A DNA stretch of 64,000 nt, from positions 16,678,883 through 16,742,882 of the forward strand of contig NW_022145613.1 of assembly GCF_000002235.5 (NCBI RefSeq), written 5' to 3'. Each line of letters begins with the position of its first letter. The stretch's first letter is position 1. This stretch comes from Strongylocentrotus purpuratus (lineage: Eukaryota; Echinodermata; Echinoidea; Camarodonta; Strongylocentrotidae). Positions 25,001 to 37,817 of the stretch are shown here, piece by piece. The notes beneath the pieces were generated by a model. The model did no database searches, had not been told where the DNA came from, and worked only from the letters and a program-made list of their open reading frames with translations. Both the position numbers and the translations under genes were made by a program.

Positions 25001-26412
25001 TACATGGCCTTGAAACATTTTGGAATCAATATAGATTGATTTTCTTTATTTTTAAATATAAAATATTTGACAATAAACTTAGGTTGTATATTCATGCCAG
25101 AACCCAGGAGAGCACTTACGTGGTTTTCTCTAGAAATCCTGCAGAGAGGCTACACAAGGCATACAACATTTTGGAGTGACTGTTGGTTGGTTTTCTGTAG
25201 GCCAACATGGCCTTGAAAACTTTGGGATGAATATTGTTTGATAAAAAATAAAATAAAAAATAAATTTTTAAGTATTAAAGATTTGACAATAAACCTACAT
25301 GGCCTTGACAATTTTTGGCATCAATATTGATTGATACAAAATTTTAAAAAAATTAAAAAATTTAAGTATAACAAATTCGACAATAAACCTACATGGCCTT
25401 GAAACACTTTGGAATCAATATTGATTGACTTTTCTTTACTTTTAAATATAAAATATTTTACAATAAACCTAGGTTGTATATTTATGCCAGAACCCCAGGA
25501 GAGCACTTACGTGGTTTTCTCTAGAAATCCTGCAGAGAGGCTACACAAGGCATACAACATTTTGGAGTGACTGTTGGTTGGTTTTCTGTAGGCCTACATG
25601 GCCTTGAAACATTTTGGCATCAATATTGATTGATACAAAAGAAAATTTTTAAAAAAATCAATTTTTAAGTATAAAAGATTTGACAATATTAAAACCAATC
25701 AATATTGATTGATTTTTTTAATTTTTTTAGTATAAAAGATTTGACAATTAACCTAGGTTTTATATTCATGCCCAAACCCCATGAGATCACTCACGTGGTT
25801 TTCTCTGGAATTCCTGCAGAGAGGCTACACAAGGCATAAAACATTTTGGAGTGACTGTTGGTTGGTTTTCTGTAGGCCTTCATGGCCTTGAAACATTTTG
25901 GCATCAATATTGATTAATACAAAATAAAATTTAAAAAATCAATTTTTAAGTATAAAAGTTTATACAATATTAAAACCAATCAATATTGATTGATTTTTTT
26001 AAATTTTTTAGTATAAAAGATTTGACAATTAACCTAGGTTGTATATTCATGCCCAAACCCCATGAGAGCACTCACGTGGTTTTCTCTAGAAATCCTGTAG
26101 AGAGGCTACACAAGGCATAAAACATTTTGGAGTGACTGTTGGTTGGTTTTCTGTAGGCCTACATGGCCTTGAAACATTTTGGCATCAATATTGATTGATA
26201 CAAAATAAAATAAAAAATTCAATTTTTAAGTATAAAAGATTTGACAATATCAAAACAATCAATATTGCTTGATTTTTTTAATTTTTTTAGTATAAAAGAT
26301 TTGACAATTAACCTAGGTTGTATATTCATGCCCAAACCCCACGAGAGCACTCACGTGGTTTTCTCTAGAAATCCTGCAGAGAGGCTACACAAGGCATACA
26401 ACATTTTGGAGT
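22094..26412. repeat. 1440-bp higher-order repeat, three consecutive copies
   Basis: Equivalent points lie at 22094, 23533 and 24973, spaced 1439 and 1440 bp, and a further block starts at 26692 after one extra long subunit. Copies share private variants such as AATAAACTTAGG and TCTCTGGAATTCCTGC, which shows recent amplification of the whole block. Confidence 0.9.
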
Positions 26413-29400
26413 GACTGTTGGTACGTTTTCTGTAGGCCTTCATGGCCTTGAAACATTTTGGCATCAATATTGATTGATACAAAAGAAAATTTAAAAAATC
26501 AATTTTTAAGTATAAAAGATTTGACAATATTAAAACCAATCAATATTGATTGATTTTTTTAAATTTTTTAGTATAAAAGATTTGACAATTAACCTAGGTT
26601 GTATATTCATGCCCAAACCCCATGAGAGCACTCACGTGGTTTTCTCTAGAAATCCTGCAGAGAGGCTACACAAGGCATAAAACATTTTGGAGTGACTGTT
26701 GGTTGGTTTTCTGTAGGCCTACATGGCCTTGAAACATTTTGGAATCAATATAGATTGATTTTCTTTATTTTTAAATATAAAATATTTGACAATAAACCTA
26801 GGTTGTATATTCATGCCAGAACCCAGGAGAGCACTTACGTGGTTTTCTCTAGAAATCCTGCAGAGAGGCTACACAAGGCATACAACATTTTGGAGTGACT
26901 GTTGGTTGGTTTTCTGTAGGCCAACATGGCCTTGAAAACTTTGGGATGAATATTGTTTGATAAAAAATAAAATAAAAAATTAATTTTTAAGTATAAAAAA
27001 TTCGACAATAAACCTACATGGCCTTGAAACACTTTGGAATCAATATTGATTGACTTTTCTTTACTTTTAAATATAAAATATTTTACAATAAACCTAGGTT
27101 GTATATTTATGCCAGAACCCCAGGAGAGCACTTACGTGGTTTTCTCTAGAAATCCTGCAGAGAGGCTACACAAGGCATACAACATTTTGGAGTGACTGTT
27201 GGTTGGTTTTCTGTAGGCCTACATGGCCTTGAAACATTTTGGCATCAATATTGATTGATACAAAAGAAAAATTTTAAAAAAATCAATTTTTAAGTATAAA
27301 AGATTTGACAATATTAAAACCAATCAATATTGATTGATTTTTTTAAATTTTTTAGTATAAAAGATTTGACAATTAACCTAGGTTTTATATTCATGCCCAA
27401 ACCCCATGAGATCACTCACGTGGTTTTCTCTGGAAATCCTGCAGAGAGGCTACACAAGGCATAAAACATTTTGGAGTGACTGTTGGTTGGTTTTCTGTAG
27501 GCCTTCATGGCCTTGAAACATTTTGGCATCAATATTGATTAATACAAAATAAAATTTAAAAAATCAATTTTTAAGTATAAAAGATTTGACAATATTAAAA
27601 CCAATCAATATTGATTGATTTTTTTAAATTTTTTAGTATAAAAGATTTGACAATTAACCTAGGTTGTATATTCATGCCCAAACCCCATGAGAGCACTCAC
27701 GTGGTTTTCTCTAGAAATCCTGTAGAGAGGCTACACAAGGCATAAAACATTTTGGAGTGACTGTTGGTTGGTTTTCTGTAGGCCTACATGGCCTTGAAAC
27801 ATTTTGGCATCAATATTGATTGATACAAAATAAAATAAAAAATTCAATTTTTAAGTATAAAAGATTTGACAATATTAAAACAATCAATATTGCTTGATTT
27901 TTTTAAATTTTTTAGTATAAAAGATTTGACAATTAACCTAGGTTGTATATTCATGCCCAAACCCCATGAGAGCACTCACGTGGTTTTCTCTAGAAATCCT
28001 GCAGAGAGGCTACACAAGGCATACAACATTTTGGAGTGACTGTTGGTACGTTTTCTGTAGGCCTTCATGGCCTTGAAACATTTTGGCATCAATATTGATT
28101 GATACAAAAGAAAATTAAAAAAATCTATTTTTAAGTATAAAAGATTTGACAATATTAAAACCAATCAATATTGATTGATTTTTTTAAATTTTTTAGTATA
28201 AAAGATTTGACAATTAACCTAGGTTGTATATTCATGCCCAAACCCCATGAGAGCACTCACGTGGTTTTCTCTAGAAATCCTGCAGAGAGGCTACACAAGG
28301 CATAAAACATTTTGGAGTGACTGTTGGTTGGTTTTCTGTACGCCTTCATGGCCTTGAAACACTTTGGAATCAATATTGATTGACTTTTCTTTACTTTTAA
28401 ATATAAAATATTTGACAATAAACCTAGGTTGTATATTTATGCCAGAACCCCAGGAGAGCACTTACGTGGTTTTCTCTAGAAATCCTGCAGAGAGGCTACA
28501 CAAGGCATACAACATTTTGGAGTGACTGTTGGTTGGTTTTCTGTAGGCCTACATGGCCTTGAAACATTTTGGCATCAATATTGATTGATACAAAAGAAAA
28601 ATTTTTAAAAAATCAATTTTTAAGTATAAAAGATTTGACAATATTAAAACCAATCAATATTGATTGATTTTTTTAAATTTTTTAGTATAAAAGATTTGAC
28701 AATTAACCTAGGTTGTATATTCATGCCCAAACCCCATGAGAGCACTCACGTGGTTTTCTCTAGAAATCCTGCAGAGAGGCTACACAAGGCATAAAACATT
28801 TTGGAGTGACTGTTGGTTGGTTTTCTGTAGGCCTACATGGCCTTGAAACATTTTGGAACCAATATAGATTGATTTTCTTTATTTTTAAATATAAAATATT
28901 TGACAATAAACCTAGGTTGTATATTCATGCCAGAACCCAGGAGAGCACTTACGTGGTTTTCTCTAGAAATCCTGCAGAGAGGCTACACAAGGCATACAAC
29001 ATTTTGGAGTGACTGTTGGTTGGTTTTCTGTAGGCCAACATGGCCTTGAAAACTTTGGGATGAATATTGTTTGATAAAAAATAAAATAAAAAATTAATTT
29101 TTAAGTATTAAAGATTTGACAATAAACCTACATGGCCTTGACAATTTTTGGCATCAATATTGATTGATACAAAAATTTTAAAAAATTAAAAAATTTAAGT
29201 ATAAAAAATTCGACAATAAACCTACATGGCCTTGAAACACTTTGGAATCAATATTGGTTGACTTTTCTTTACTTTTAAATATAAAATATTTGACAATAAA
29301 CCTAGGTTGTATATTTATGCCAGAACCCCAGGAGAGCACTTACGTGGTTTTCTCTAGAAATCCTGCAGAGAGGCTACACAAGGCATACAACATTTTGGAG

Positions 29401-32400
29401 TGACTGTTGGTTGGTTTTCTGTAGGCCTACATGGCCTTGAAACATTTTGGCATCAATATTGATTGATACAAAAGAAAATTTTTAAAAAAATCAATTTTTA
29501 AGTATAAAAGATTTGACAATATTAAAACCAATCAATATTGATTGATTTTTTTAAATTTTTTAGTATAAAAGATTTGACAATTAACCTAGGTTTTATATTC
29601 ATGCCCAAACCCCATGAGATCACTCACGTGGTTTTCTCTGGAATTCCTGCAGAGAGGCTACACAAGGCATAAAACATTTTGGAGTGACTGTTGGTTGGTT
29701 TTCTGTAGGCCTTCATGGCCTTGAAACATTTTGGCATCAATATTGATTAATACAAAATAAAATTTAAAAAATCAATTTTTAAGTATAAAAGTTTATACAA
29801 TATTAAAACCAATCAATATTGATTGATTTTTTTAAATTTTTTAGTATAAAAGATTTGACAATTAACCTAGGTTGTATATTCATGCCCAAACCCCATGAGA
29901 GCACTCACGTGGTTTTCTCTAGAAATCCTGTAGAGAGGCTACACAAGGCATAAAACATTTTGGAGTGACTGTTGGTTGGTTTTCTGTAGGCCTACATGGC
30001 CTTGAAACATTTTGGCATCAATATTGATTGATACAAAATAAAATAAAAAATTCAATTTTTAAGTATAAAAGATTTGACAATATTAAAACAATCAATATTG
30101 CTTGATTTTTTAAAAATTTTGAGTATAAAAGATTTGACAATTAACCTAGGTTGTATATTCATGCCCAAACCCCATGAGAGCACTCACGTGGTTTTCTCTA
30201 GAAATCCTGCAGAGAGGCTACACAAGGCATACAACATTTTGGAGTGACTGTTGGTACGTTTTCTGTAGGCCTTCATGGCCTTGAAACATTTTGGCATCAA
30301 TATTGATTGATACAAAAGAAAATTAAAAAAAATCAATTTTTAAGTATAAAAGATTTGACAATATTAAAACCAATCAATATTGATTGATTTTTTTAAATTT
30401 TTTAGTATAAAAGATTTGACAATTAACCTAGGTTGTATATTCATGCCCAAACCCCATGAGAGCACGCACGTGGTTTTCTCTAGAAATCCTGCAGAGAGGC
30501 TACACAAGGCATAAAACATTTTGGAGTGACTGTTGGTTGGTTTTCTGTAGGCCTTCATGGCCTTGAAACACTTTGGAATCAATATTGATTGACTTTTCTT
30601 TACTTTTAAATATAAAATATTTGACAATAAACCTAGGTTGTATATTTATGCCAGAACCCCAGGAGAGCACTTACGTGGTTTTCTCTAGAAATCCTGCAGA
30701 GAGGCTACACAAGGCATACAACATTTTGGAGTGACTGTTGGTTGGTTTTCTGTAGGCCTACATGGCCTTGAAACATTTTGGCATTAATATTGATTGATAC
30801 AAAAGAAAATTTTTAAAAAAATCAATTTTTAAGTATAAAAGATTTGACAATATTAAAACCAATCAATATTGATTGATTTTTTTAAATTTTTTAGTATAAA
30901 AGATTTGACAATTAACCTAGGTTTTATATTCATGCCCAAACCCCATGAGAGCACTCACGTGGTTTTCTCTAGAAATCCTGCAGAGAGGCTACTCAAGGCA
31001 TAAAACATTTTTGAGTGACTGTTGGTTGGTTTTCTGTAGGCCTTAATGGCCTTGAAACATTTTGGCATCAATATTGATTGATACAAAATAAAATAAAAAA
31101 TTCAATTTTTAAATATAAAATATTTGACAATAAACCTGGGTTGTATATTCATGCCAGAACCCCAGGAGAGCACTTACGTGGTTTTCTCTAGAAATCCTGC
31201 AGAGAGGCTACACAAGGCACCAAAAACATTTTGGAGTGACTGTTGGTTGGTTTTCTGTAGGCCTTCATGGCCTTGAAACACTTTGGCATCAATATTTATT
31301 GATACAAAATAAAATTTTAAAAAAATCAATTTTTAAGTATAAAAGAATTGACAATATTAAAACCAATCAATATTGATTGATTTTTTTAAAAATTTTTAGT
31401 ATAAAAGATTTGACAATTAACCTAGGTTGTATATTCATGCCCAAACCCATGAGGCACTCACGTGGTTTTCTCTAGAAATCCTGCAGAGAGGCTACTCAAG
31501 GCATAAAACATTTTGGAGTGACTGTTGGTTGGTTTTCTGTAGGCCTTAATGGCCTTGAAACATTTTGGCATCAATATTGATTGATACAAAATAAAATAAA
31601 AAATTCAATTTTTAAGTATAAAAGATTTGACAATATTAAAAAAAATCAATATTGCTTGATTTTTTTAAATTTTTTAGTATAAAAGATTTGACAATTAACC
31701 TAGGTTGTATATTCATGCCCAAACCCCATGAGAGCACTCACGTGGTTTTCTCTAGAAATCCTGCAGAGAGGCTACACAAGGCATACAACATTTTGGAGTG
31801 ACTGTTGGTTGGTTTTCTGTAGGCCTTCATGGCCTTGAAACATTTTGGCATCAATATTGATTGATACAAAAGAAAATTTAAAAAATCAATTTTTAAGTAT
31901 AAAAGATTTGACAATATTAAAACCAATCAATATTGATTGATTTTTTTAAATTTTTTAGTATAAAAGATTTGACAATAAACCTAGGTTGTATATTCATGCC
32001 AGAACCCAGGAGAGCACTTACGTGGTTTTCTCTAGAAATCCTGCAGAGAGGCTACACAAGGCATACAACATTTTGGAGTGACTGTTGGTTGGTTTTCTGT
32101 AGGCCTTAATGGCCTTGAAACATTTTGGGATGAATATTGTTTGATAAAAAATAAAATAAAAAATTCAATTTTTAAATATAAAATATTTGACAATAAACCT
32201 AGGTTGTATATTCATGCCAGAACCCCAGGAGAGCACTTACGTGGTTTTCTCTAGAAATCCTGCAGAGAGGCTACACAAGGCACCAAAAACATTTTGGAGT
32301 GACTGTTGGTTGGTTTTCTGTAGGCCTACATGGCTTTGAAACATTTTGGCATCAATATTGATTGATACAAAAGAAAATTTTTTAAAAAATCAATTTTTAA

Positions 32401-33036
32401 GTATAAAAGATTTGACAATATTAAAACCAATCAATATTGATTGATTTTTTTTAATTTTTTAGTATAAAAGATTTGACAATTAACCTAGGTTGTATATTCA
32501 TGCCCAAACCCCATGAGAGCACCCACGTGGTTTTCTCTAGAAATCCTGCAGAGAGGCTACACAAGGCATACAACAATTTGGAGTGACTGTTGGTTGGTTT
32601 TCTGTAGGCCTTCATGGCCTTGAAACACTTTGGCATCAATATTGATTGATACAAAATAAAATTTTAAAAAAAATCAATTTTTAAGTATAAAAGATTTGAC
32701 AATATTAAAACCAATCAATATTGATTGATTTAAAAAAAAAATTTTAGTATAAAAGATTTGACAATTAACCTAGGTTGTATATTCATGCCCAAACCCCATG
32801 AGAGCACTCACGTGGTTTTCTCTAGAAATCCTGCTACACAAGGCATAAAACATTTTGGAGTGATATTGATTGGTTTTCTGTTAAACTCAAATATATTTAT
32901 TATGCGGTTTCACCTGGCAGTTTTCCCACATTAAGACAGGCCCGATTATACTGTAAAAATATATAACAAAGAGCGATTGAGTTCATTGGAGGACGCGCTG
33001 CACAGTAAGAAAATTGTCATCGGTGTTTTGCTCTGC

Positions 33037-34521
33037 ATGCAAGTGCCTGATCAACCTATGGAGACCAACGAGTCTCAAGATTCACATTTACAGGGTTTAA
33101 TACCTGTGGTTGACGAAGCTTATCCACAATCATACCCATTAGGGCTACCAATGCAGACCAATGAGTCTCATCATTCAGAGATACAGGTAATTCCTGTGGT
33201 TGATGTAGCTAATCCACAATCCTATCCATTAGAGGTACCAATGCAGACCAACGAGTCTCAATATTCAGAGATACAGGTAATCCCTGTGGTTGACGTAGAT
33301 AATCCACAATCCTACCCATTAGGGCTACCAATGCAGACCAACGAGTCTCATCATTTAGAGATACAGGTAATCCCTGTGGTTGACGTAGCTAATCCACAAT
33401 CCTACCCATTAGAGGTACCAATGCAGACTAACGAGTCTCATCATTCAGAGATACAGGTAATCCCTGTGGTTGACGTAGATAATCCACAATCCTACCCATT
33501 AGGGCTACCAATGCAGACCAACGAGTCTCATCATTCAGAGATACAGGTAATTCCTGTGGTTGATGTAGCTAATCCACAATCCTACCCATTAGAGGTACCA
33601 ATGCAGACCAACGAGTCTCAATATTCAGAGATACAGGTAATCCCTGTGGTTGACGTAGCTAATCCACAATCCTACCCATTAAGGGAACCAATGCAGACCA
33701 ACGAGTCTCAATATTCAGAGATACAGGTAATCCCTGTGGTTGATGTAGCTAATCCACAATCCTACCCATTAGAGGTACCAATGCAGACCAACGAGTCTCA
33801 ATATTCAGAGATACAGGTAATCCCTGTGGTTGATGTAGATAATCCACAATCCTACCCATTAGGGCTACCAATGCAGACCAACGAGTCTCAATATTCAGAG
33901 ATACAGGTAATCCCTGTGGTTGATGTAGCTAATCCACAATCCTACCCATTAGAGGTACCAATGCAGACCAACGAGTCTCATCATTCAGAGATACAGGTAA
34001 TCCCTGTGGTTGATGTAGATAATCCACAATCCTACCCATTAGGGCTACCAATGCAGACCAACGAGTCTCAATATTCAGAGATACAGGTAATCCCTGTGGT
34101 TGATGTAGATAATCCACAATCCTACCCATTAGAGGTACCAATGCAGACCAACGAGTCTCATCATTCAGAGATACAGGTAATCCCTGTGGTTGATGTAGAT
34201 AATCCACAATCCTACCCATTAGGGCTACCAATGCAGACCAACGAGTCTCAATATTCAGAGATACAGGTAATCCCTGTGGTTGACGTAGCTAATCCACAAT
34301 CCTACCCATTAGAGGTGCCAATGCAGACCAACGAGTCTCAATATTCAGAGATACAGGTAATCCCTGTGGTTGATGTAGCTAATCCACAATCCTACCCATT
34401 AAGGGAACCAATGCAACCCAACGAGTCTCAATATTCAGAGATACAGGTAATTCCTGTGGTTGATGTAGCTAATCCACAATCCTACCCATTAGAGGTGCCA
34501 ATGCAGACCAACGAGTCTTAA
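33037..34521 (+). CDS. hypothetical 30-residue-repeat protein
   Basis: From the ATG at 33037 the frame runs about 494 codons to TAA at 34519. It encodes MQVPDQPMETNESQDS, then 90-bp units translating as MQTNESQYSEIQVIPVVDV followed by ANPQSYPLEVP. Units vary at A/D, HH/QY and EVP/GLP/REP; many other changes are silent. The frame is open further upstream to 32935 but has no ATG there. The segment before the repeats (KKIVIGVLLCM) resembles a hydrophobic leader and matches the left flank of the satellite. A 90-bp period keeps several frames open by itself, so coding is not proven. No domain family is recognised. Confidence 0.35.
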   Translation: MQVPDQPMETNESQDSHLQGLIPVVDEAYPQSYPLGLPMQTNESHHSEIQVIPVVDVANPQSYPLEVPMQTNESQYSEIQVIPVVDVDNPQSYPLGLPMQTNESHHLEIQVIPVVDVANPQSYPLEVPMQTNESHHSEIQVIPVVDVDNPQSYPLGLPMQTNESHHSEIQVIPVVDVANPQSYPLEVPMQTNESQYSEIQVIPVVDVANPQSYPLREPMQTNESQYSEIQVIPVVDVANPQSYPLEVPMQTNESQYSEIQVIPVVDVDNPQSYPLGLPMQTNESQYSEIQVIPVVDVANPQSYPLEVPMQTNESHHSEIQVIPVVDVDNPQSYPLGLPMQTNESQYSEIQVIPVVDVDNPQSYPLEVPMQTNESHHSEIQVIPVVDVDNPQSYPLGLPMQTNESQYSEIQVIPVVDVANPQSYPLEVPMQTNESQYSEIQVIPVVDVANPQSYPLREPMQPNESQYSEIQVIPVVDVANPQSYPLEVPMQTNES

Positions 34522-34888
34522 TATTCAGAGATACAGGTAATCCCTGTGGTTGATGTAGCTAATCCACAATCCTACCCATTAGGGCTACCAATGCAGACCA
34601 ACGAGTCTCATCATTCAGAGATACAGGTAATTCCTGTGGTTGATGTAGCTAATCCACAATCCTACCCATTAAGGGAACCAATGCAACCCAACGAGTCTTA
34701 ATATTCAGAGATACAGGTAATTCCTGTGGTTGATGTAGCTAATCCACAATCCTACCCATTAGGGCTACCAATGCAGACCAACGAGTCTCATCATTCAGAG
34801 ATACAGGTAATTCCTGTGGTTGATGTAGCTAATCCACAATCCTACCCATTAAGGGAACCAATGCAACCCAACGAGTCTTAATATTCAG
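33151..34888 (+). repeat. 90-bp minisatellite, about 19 units
   Basis: ATGCAGACC recurs every 90 bp from 33151 to 34861, preceded by one diverged 93-bp unit at 33058. From 34519 on, every second unit has TAA in place of CAA (34519, 34699, 34879), a 180-bp two-unit amplification. Each unit contains ATACAGGTAAT, a splice-donor-like string. Confidence 0.95.
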
Positions 34889-36209
34889 ATCAGATCAGAT
34901 CATCGGGCTCTCATCATTAATTTTTCTCTTCATTTTTTGTTTGATGAAGAATTATGGGGGGATGATGGTACAGGCCACCCCCCCCCCCCCCATCCCCCCG
35001 GGATCGACTCCCAAGGTATTTATCTAGACAGAATACCCGTGTAACATAGGTAAATCTATTCAGTTTTATCTCGGAACCATGAGTTGACGTCTGCAGTAAT
35101 CGGCAATATCGCCGTCTGCAATGAAACTTGACAATATATTTGTAATTGGTCCACATGCAGTGTACAACAGGCTTATACAACAGGTTGGTGATGGAGGGGA
35201 CTGCTGAAAAGCTGTGCTTGTAGATTACAGCCAGGCCTGATTTCAGCCCTCTATATCTTATAGTTGTAAACAAAAGAATATCTGCCTGAGCTACCTGCCA
35301 AAGATAGGTCGATCTTGAACACTTAAAGAGATTAAGGTTGAGATCTGGGAAGAGGTGAAAAAATAATTTGTGAGCGTTATCATTGTTATTACGCAAGTGT
35401 GGAAGAACATCAGATAAAAAATGTTTCCTGGATTCCTAGAAAGCATGGCTCTTCAAATGCCTTCATATTATAAATATGGCATGTAACAGCATACAAATCT
35501 GGACGGATTTTTATGCCAGATGTTTATGTTTGTGTAGTCCCGTACACATTATTATTTTGAACACTTAACATTTGTATAATGCGGTCGGCGCGCAAACTGT
35601 CGCGAGCCCGAAAACCAACGGATACTGCAAAACATTTTAAATGATTAATTGTTGGCATTTAACTCCAGCAGGGCAGTGGAGCGTCTTCTAAATTGGAAAG
35701 AGGGACCAACAAAAAGGGCACTTTGTGGAATTGGTATTTACCCCCAATCTTAGTGTTTACATTATCAGGAATATGATTTCAATAATGTATCGTTGTAACA
35801 GTGCCAGTTTCATCTAGTAAGACCCTAGTCAGACGTACGCACCAAGTACCCTATTGTCTCAAATCATAAACATTAGCAAGCTATGACTGTGAGTGTTGCT
35901 ATATTGAGCAACGTCTTCCCTGGTCTTCCCGAGGAAGATGTAATGATACGTCTCAAATTTGAGATGTAGCAATAAACAGGCACGTAGCCACGGTGGGGGG
36001 GGGGGGGGCACGGGGGGCACACGCCCCCTAAAATTTCCAACATCGGTTGAACATTTTTAGACCCCTTTTTTGACTTCGATCGATTACATGCCCCCCCCCC
36101 CCCCCCTGGAGGAAAAAAATGTGTATTTTTACATTTTTTAACGTTGATTCTACCTTATTTTGGAGATGCCCCCCGTGGCGCTGATGATTTTCTCCATCAA
36201 AGTCCGGCT
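34889..36209. other. non-coding stretch with G/C homopolymers
   Basis: No gene is recognised. A 159-codon open frame on the minus strand (34917-35396) has no family resemblance and is low-complexity at one end. C/G tracts lie at about 34979-34999, 35993-36008 and 36091-36106; the second follows CAGGCACGTAGCCACGG, like other G-tract repeats here. Confidence 0.45.
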
Positions 36210-36740
36210 CATTCATTGAGCGACCTCACTGCTCATCTTTACCACCGGCTTTGATGTCTACATTTATACTCTTGGCCTCCGACATCAAGCGATTTACTGC
36301 TTCGTCATCGAGCGCCACATCTCTTCTTCTCGCCTGAGAGCTTCTTCATCATCTTTATCACGAGCGTCAGCGTCGAGATTCTTCACGGCTCTTCAGCCAC
36401 GACTATGAAGCTACATCTCCGTCTTCAAGGCGTTCAAGCCTCCGCACCATCTTCGCGTGAGCCCCTTCCTTCGTTCTTCACATCTCATCATCTTCATTGG
36501 ACTTTCGACGTCATTTCCATTTAGTCGTAAGCTTTTATTCATGTCATTCCATTTATTCATGTTCATTCTCATTCATGACCATTCTATGTAACTACGTGCA
36601 ATATTCTCATTCTCATTCCCAATCATCGACTTGTGCTTGACTACACTTTGCAAGTGTACGGTCAGTTTCATCAGTACCCAATAAACATAACGAAAAGGGA
36701 ATACTTTCTTTCATGTATTTTATTGTCAGTGCAACCTTGT
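36210..36740 (+). other. possible LTR or 3'-end segment
   Basis: A pyrimidine-rich segment (CTTCATCATCTTTATCACGA and TCATTCTCATTC repeats) leads to CCCAATAAACATAACG at about 36679, followed by a T-rich stretch. This is the arrangement of the U3-R-U5 part of some LTRs, but no second copy, primer site or coding region is present in the window. Confidence 0.25.
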
Positions 36741-36769
36741 TTCCTCGTAGTTAAAATAAAAATGAGAGT

Positions 36770-37084
36770 TATGTTGTGTGACCGTAGGGTCTATAGAGAG
36801 AGCGTATAGAGAGAGAGAGAGAGAGAGAGAGGAGGTAAAGAGAATGCAGCTTCCACTACTCCGTACGGAGCCAGCTGAAGCTATCTCACTCATGGTCATA
36901 CTACACAAACAATATTGACTGAGAGAGTATAGAGGGTAGAGGGTCTATAGAGAGAGCGTATAGAGAGAGAGAGAGAGGAGGTAAAGAGAATGCAGCTTCC
37001 ACTACTCCGTACGGGCCAGCTGAAGCTATCTCACTCATGGTCATACTACACAAACAATATTGACTGAGAGAGTATAGAGGGTAG
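36770..37084. repeat. 147-bp GA-rich tandem repeat, left part
   Basis: Units contain GGGTCTATAGAGAGAGCG, a (GA)n run, GAGGAGGTAAAGAGAATGC, AGCTTCCACTACTCCGTACG and CACAAACAATATTGACTGAG. Equivalent points are about 147 bp apart. The array is broken at 37085 by a foldback element and resumes at 38913. Confidence 0.85.
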
Positions 37085-37103
37085 CCCATAGGAAAGAAAT
37101 GAG

Positions 37104-37569
37104 CCTGCCGCATACTCCTGCGGCAGACTTGCCGCAGATCTGCAGCAGACCTGCCGCAGACAGTCATCTTTTTCACATGCAAATTAGTTTTGCCGCAGAC
37201 TTGCCGCAGACTTGCCGCATACTCTTTCAGTATGATGAAGAGTCTGCGGCAGGTCTGCCGCAGACTTGCTGCCGCAGACTTGCTGCAGACCTGCCGCAGA
37301 CTCTTCATCATACTGAAAGAGTATGATGAAGAGTCTGCAGCAAGTCTGCGGCAGGTCTGCCGCAGACTCTTCATCATACTGAAAGAGTATGCGGCAGGTC
37401 TGCAGCAAGTCTGCGGCAGACCTGCCGCAGACTCTTCATCATACTGAAAGAGTATGCGGCAAGTCTGCGGCAAATCTGCGGCAAAACTAATTTGCATGTG
37501 AAAAAGATGACTGGCTGCGGCAGGTCTGCTGCAGACCTGCGGCAAGTCTGCCGCAGGAGTATGCGGCAG
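37104..37569. repeat. long imperfect palindrome
   Basis: The left arm starts CTGCCGCATACTCCTGCGGC at 37104 and its reverse complement ends at 37569. Both arms carry TTTCACATGCAAATTAG (about 37171 and, inverted, 37487). The centre contains nested hairpins such as CTCTTCATCATAC/GTATGATGAAGAG (37301-37333). As a single strand it could fold into a rod or cruciform. Confidence 0.85.
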
Positions 37570-37817
37570 GCATATAGACCTGCTGCAGACCTGCCGCATA
37601 CTCTTTCATATCCAGTACGTGGCAATAAAGTGTGCATGTAGAAGAACCAGTGATAAACTGATTGATACTTCATAATCGATATTGGCAATATCGATATTAC
37701 CAATTAGGTAATACCAATATATATCGATATTACCAATTAGGTATATTCTATTCTCAATTGTATTAACTTCATCACATTGATCATTTGAAGTGTATTCAAG
37801 AGTAACATTTAAAGTGA

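Larger units (their letters stand above)
12210..32880. repeat. satellite array, right block
   Basis: The same subunit family as 5255-10177, more homogeneous in the middle. A third set of variants carries GGGATGAATATTGTTTGAT and CCTACATGGCCTTGACAA. The junctions at about 17600 and 19100 are internal deletions. The array ends at about 32880 with a shortened, diverged copy. Both blocks together make roughly one hundred subunits, estimated from length. Confidence 0.95.

Noticed and set aside
5500..32700. Dozens of near-identical 60-98-codon open frames on both strands
   Set aside because: They fall at the same place in each satellite subunit, include no conserved domain, and are explained by the repeat.
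5255..32880. CRISPR-like array
   Set aside because: Units are much too long, have no unique spacers, and the DNA is eukaryotic.
34917..35396. 159-codon minus-strand frame
   Set aside because: No recognisable family, ends in a poly-Gly run from a C tract, and has no splice or promoter context.
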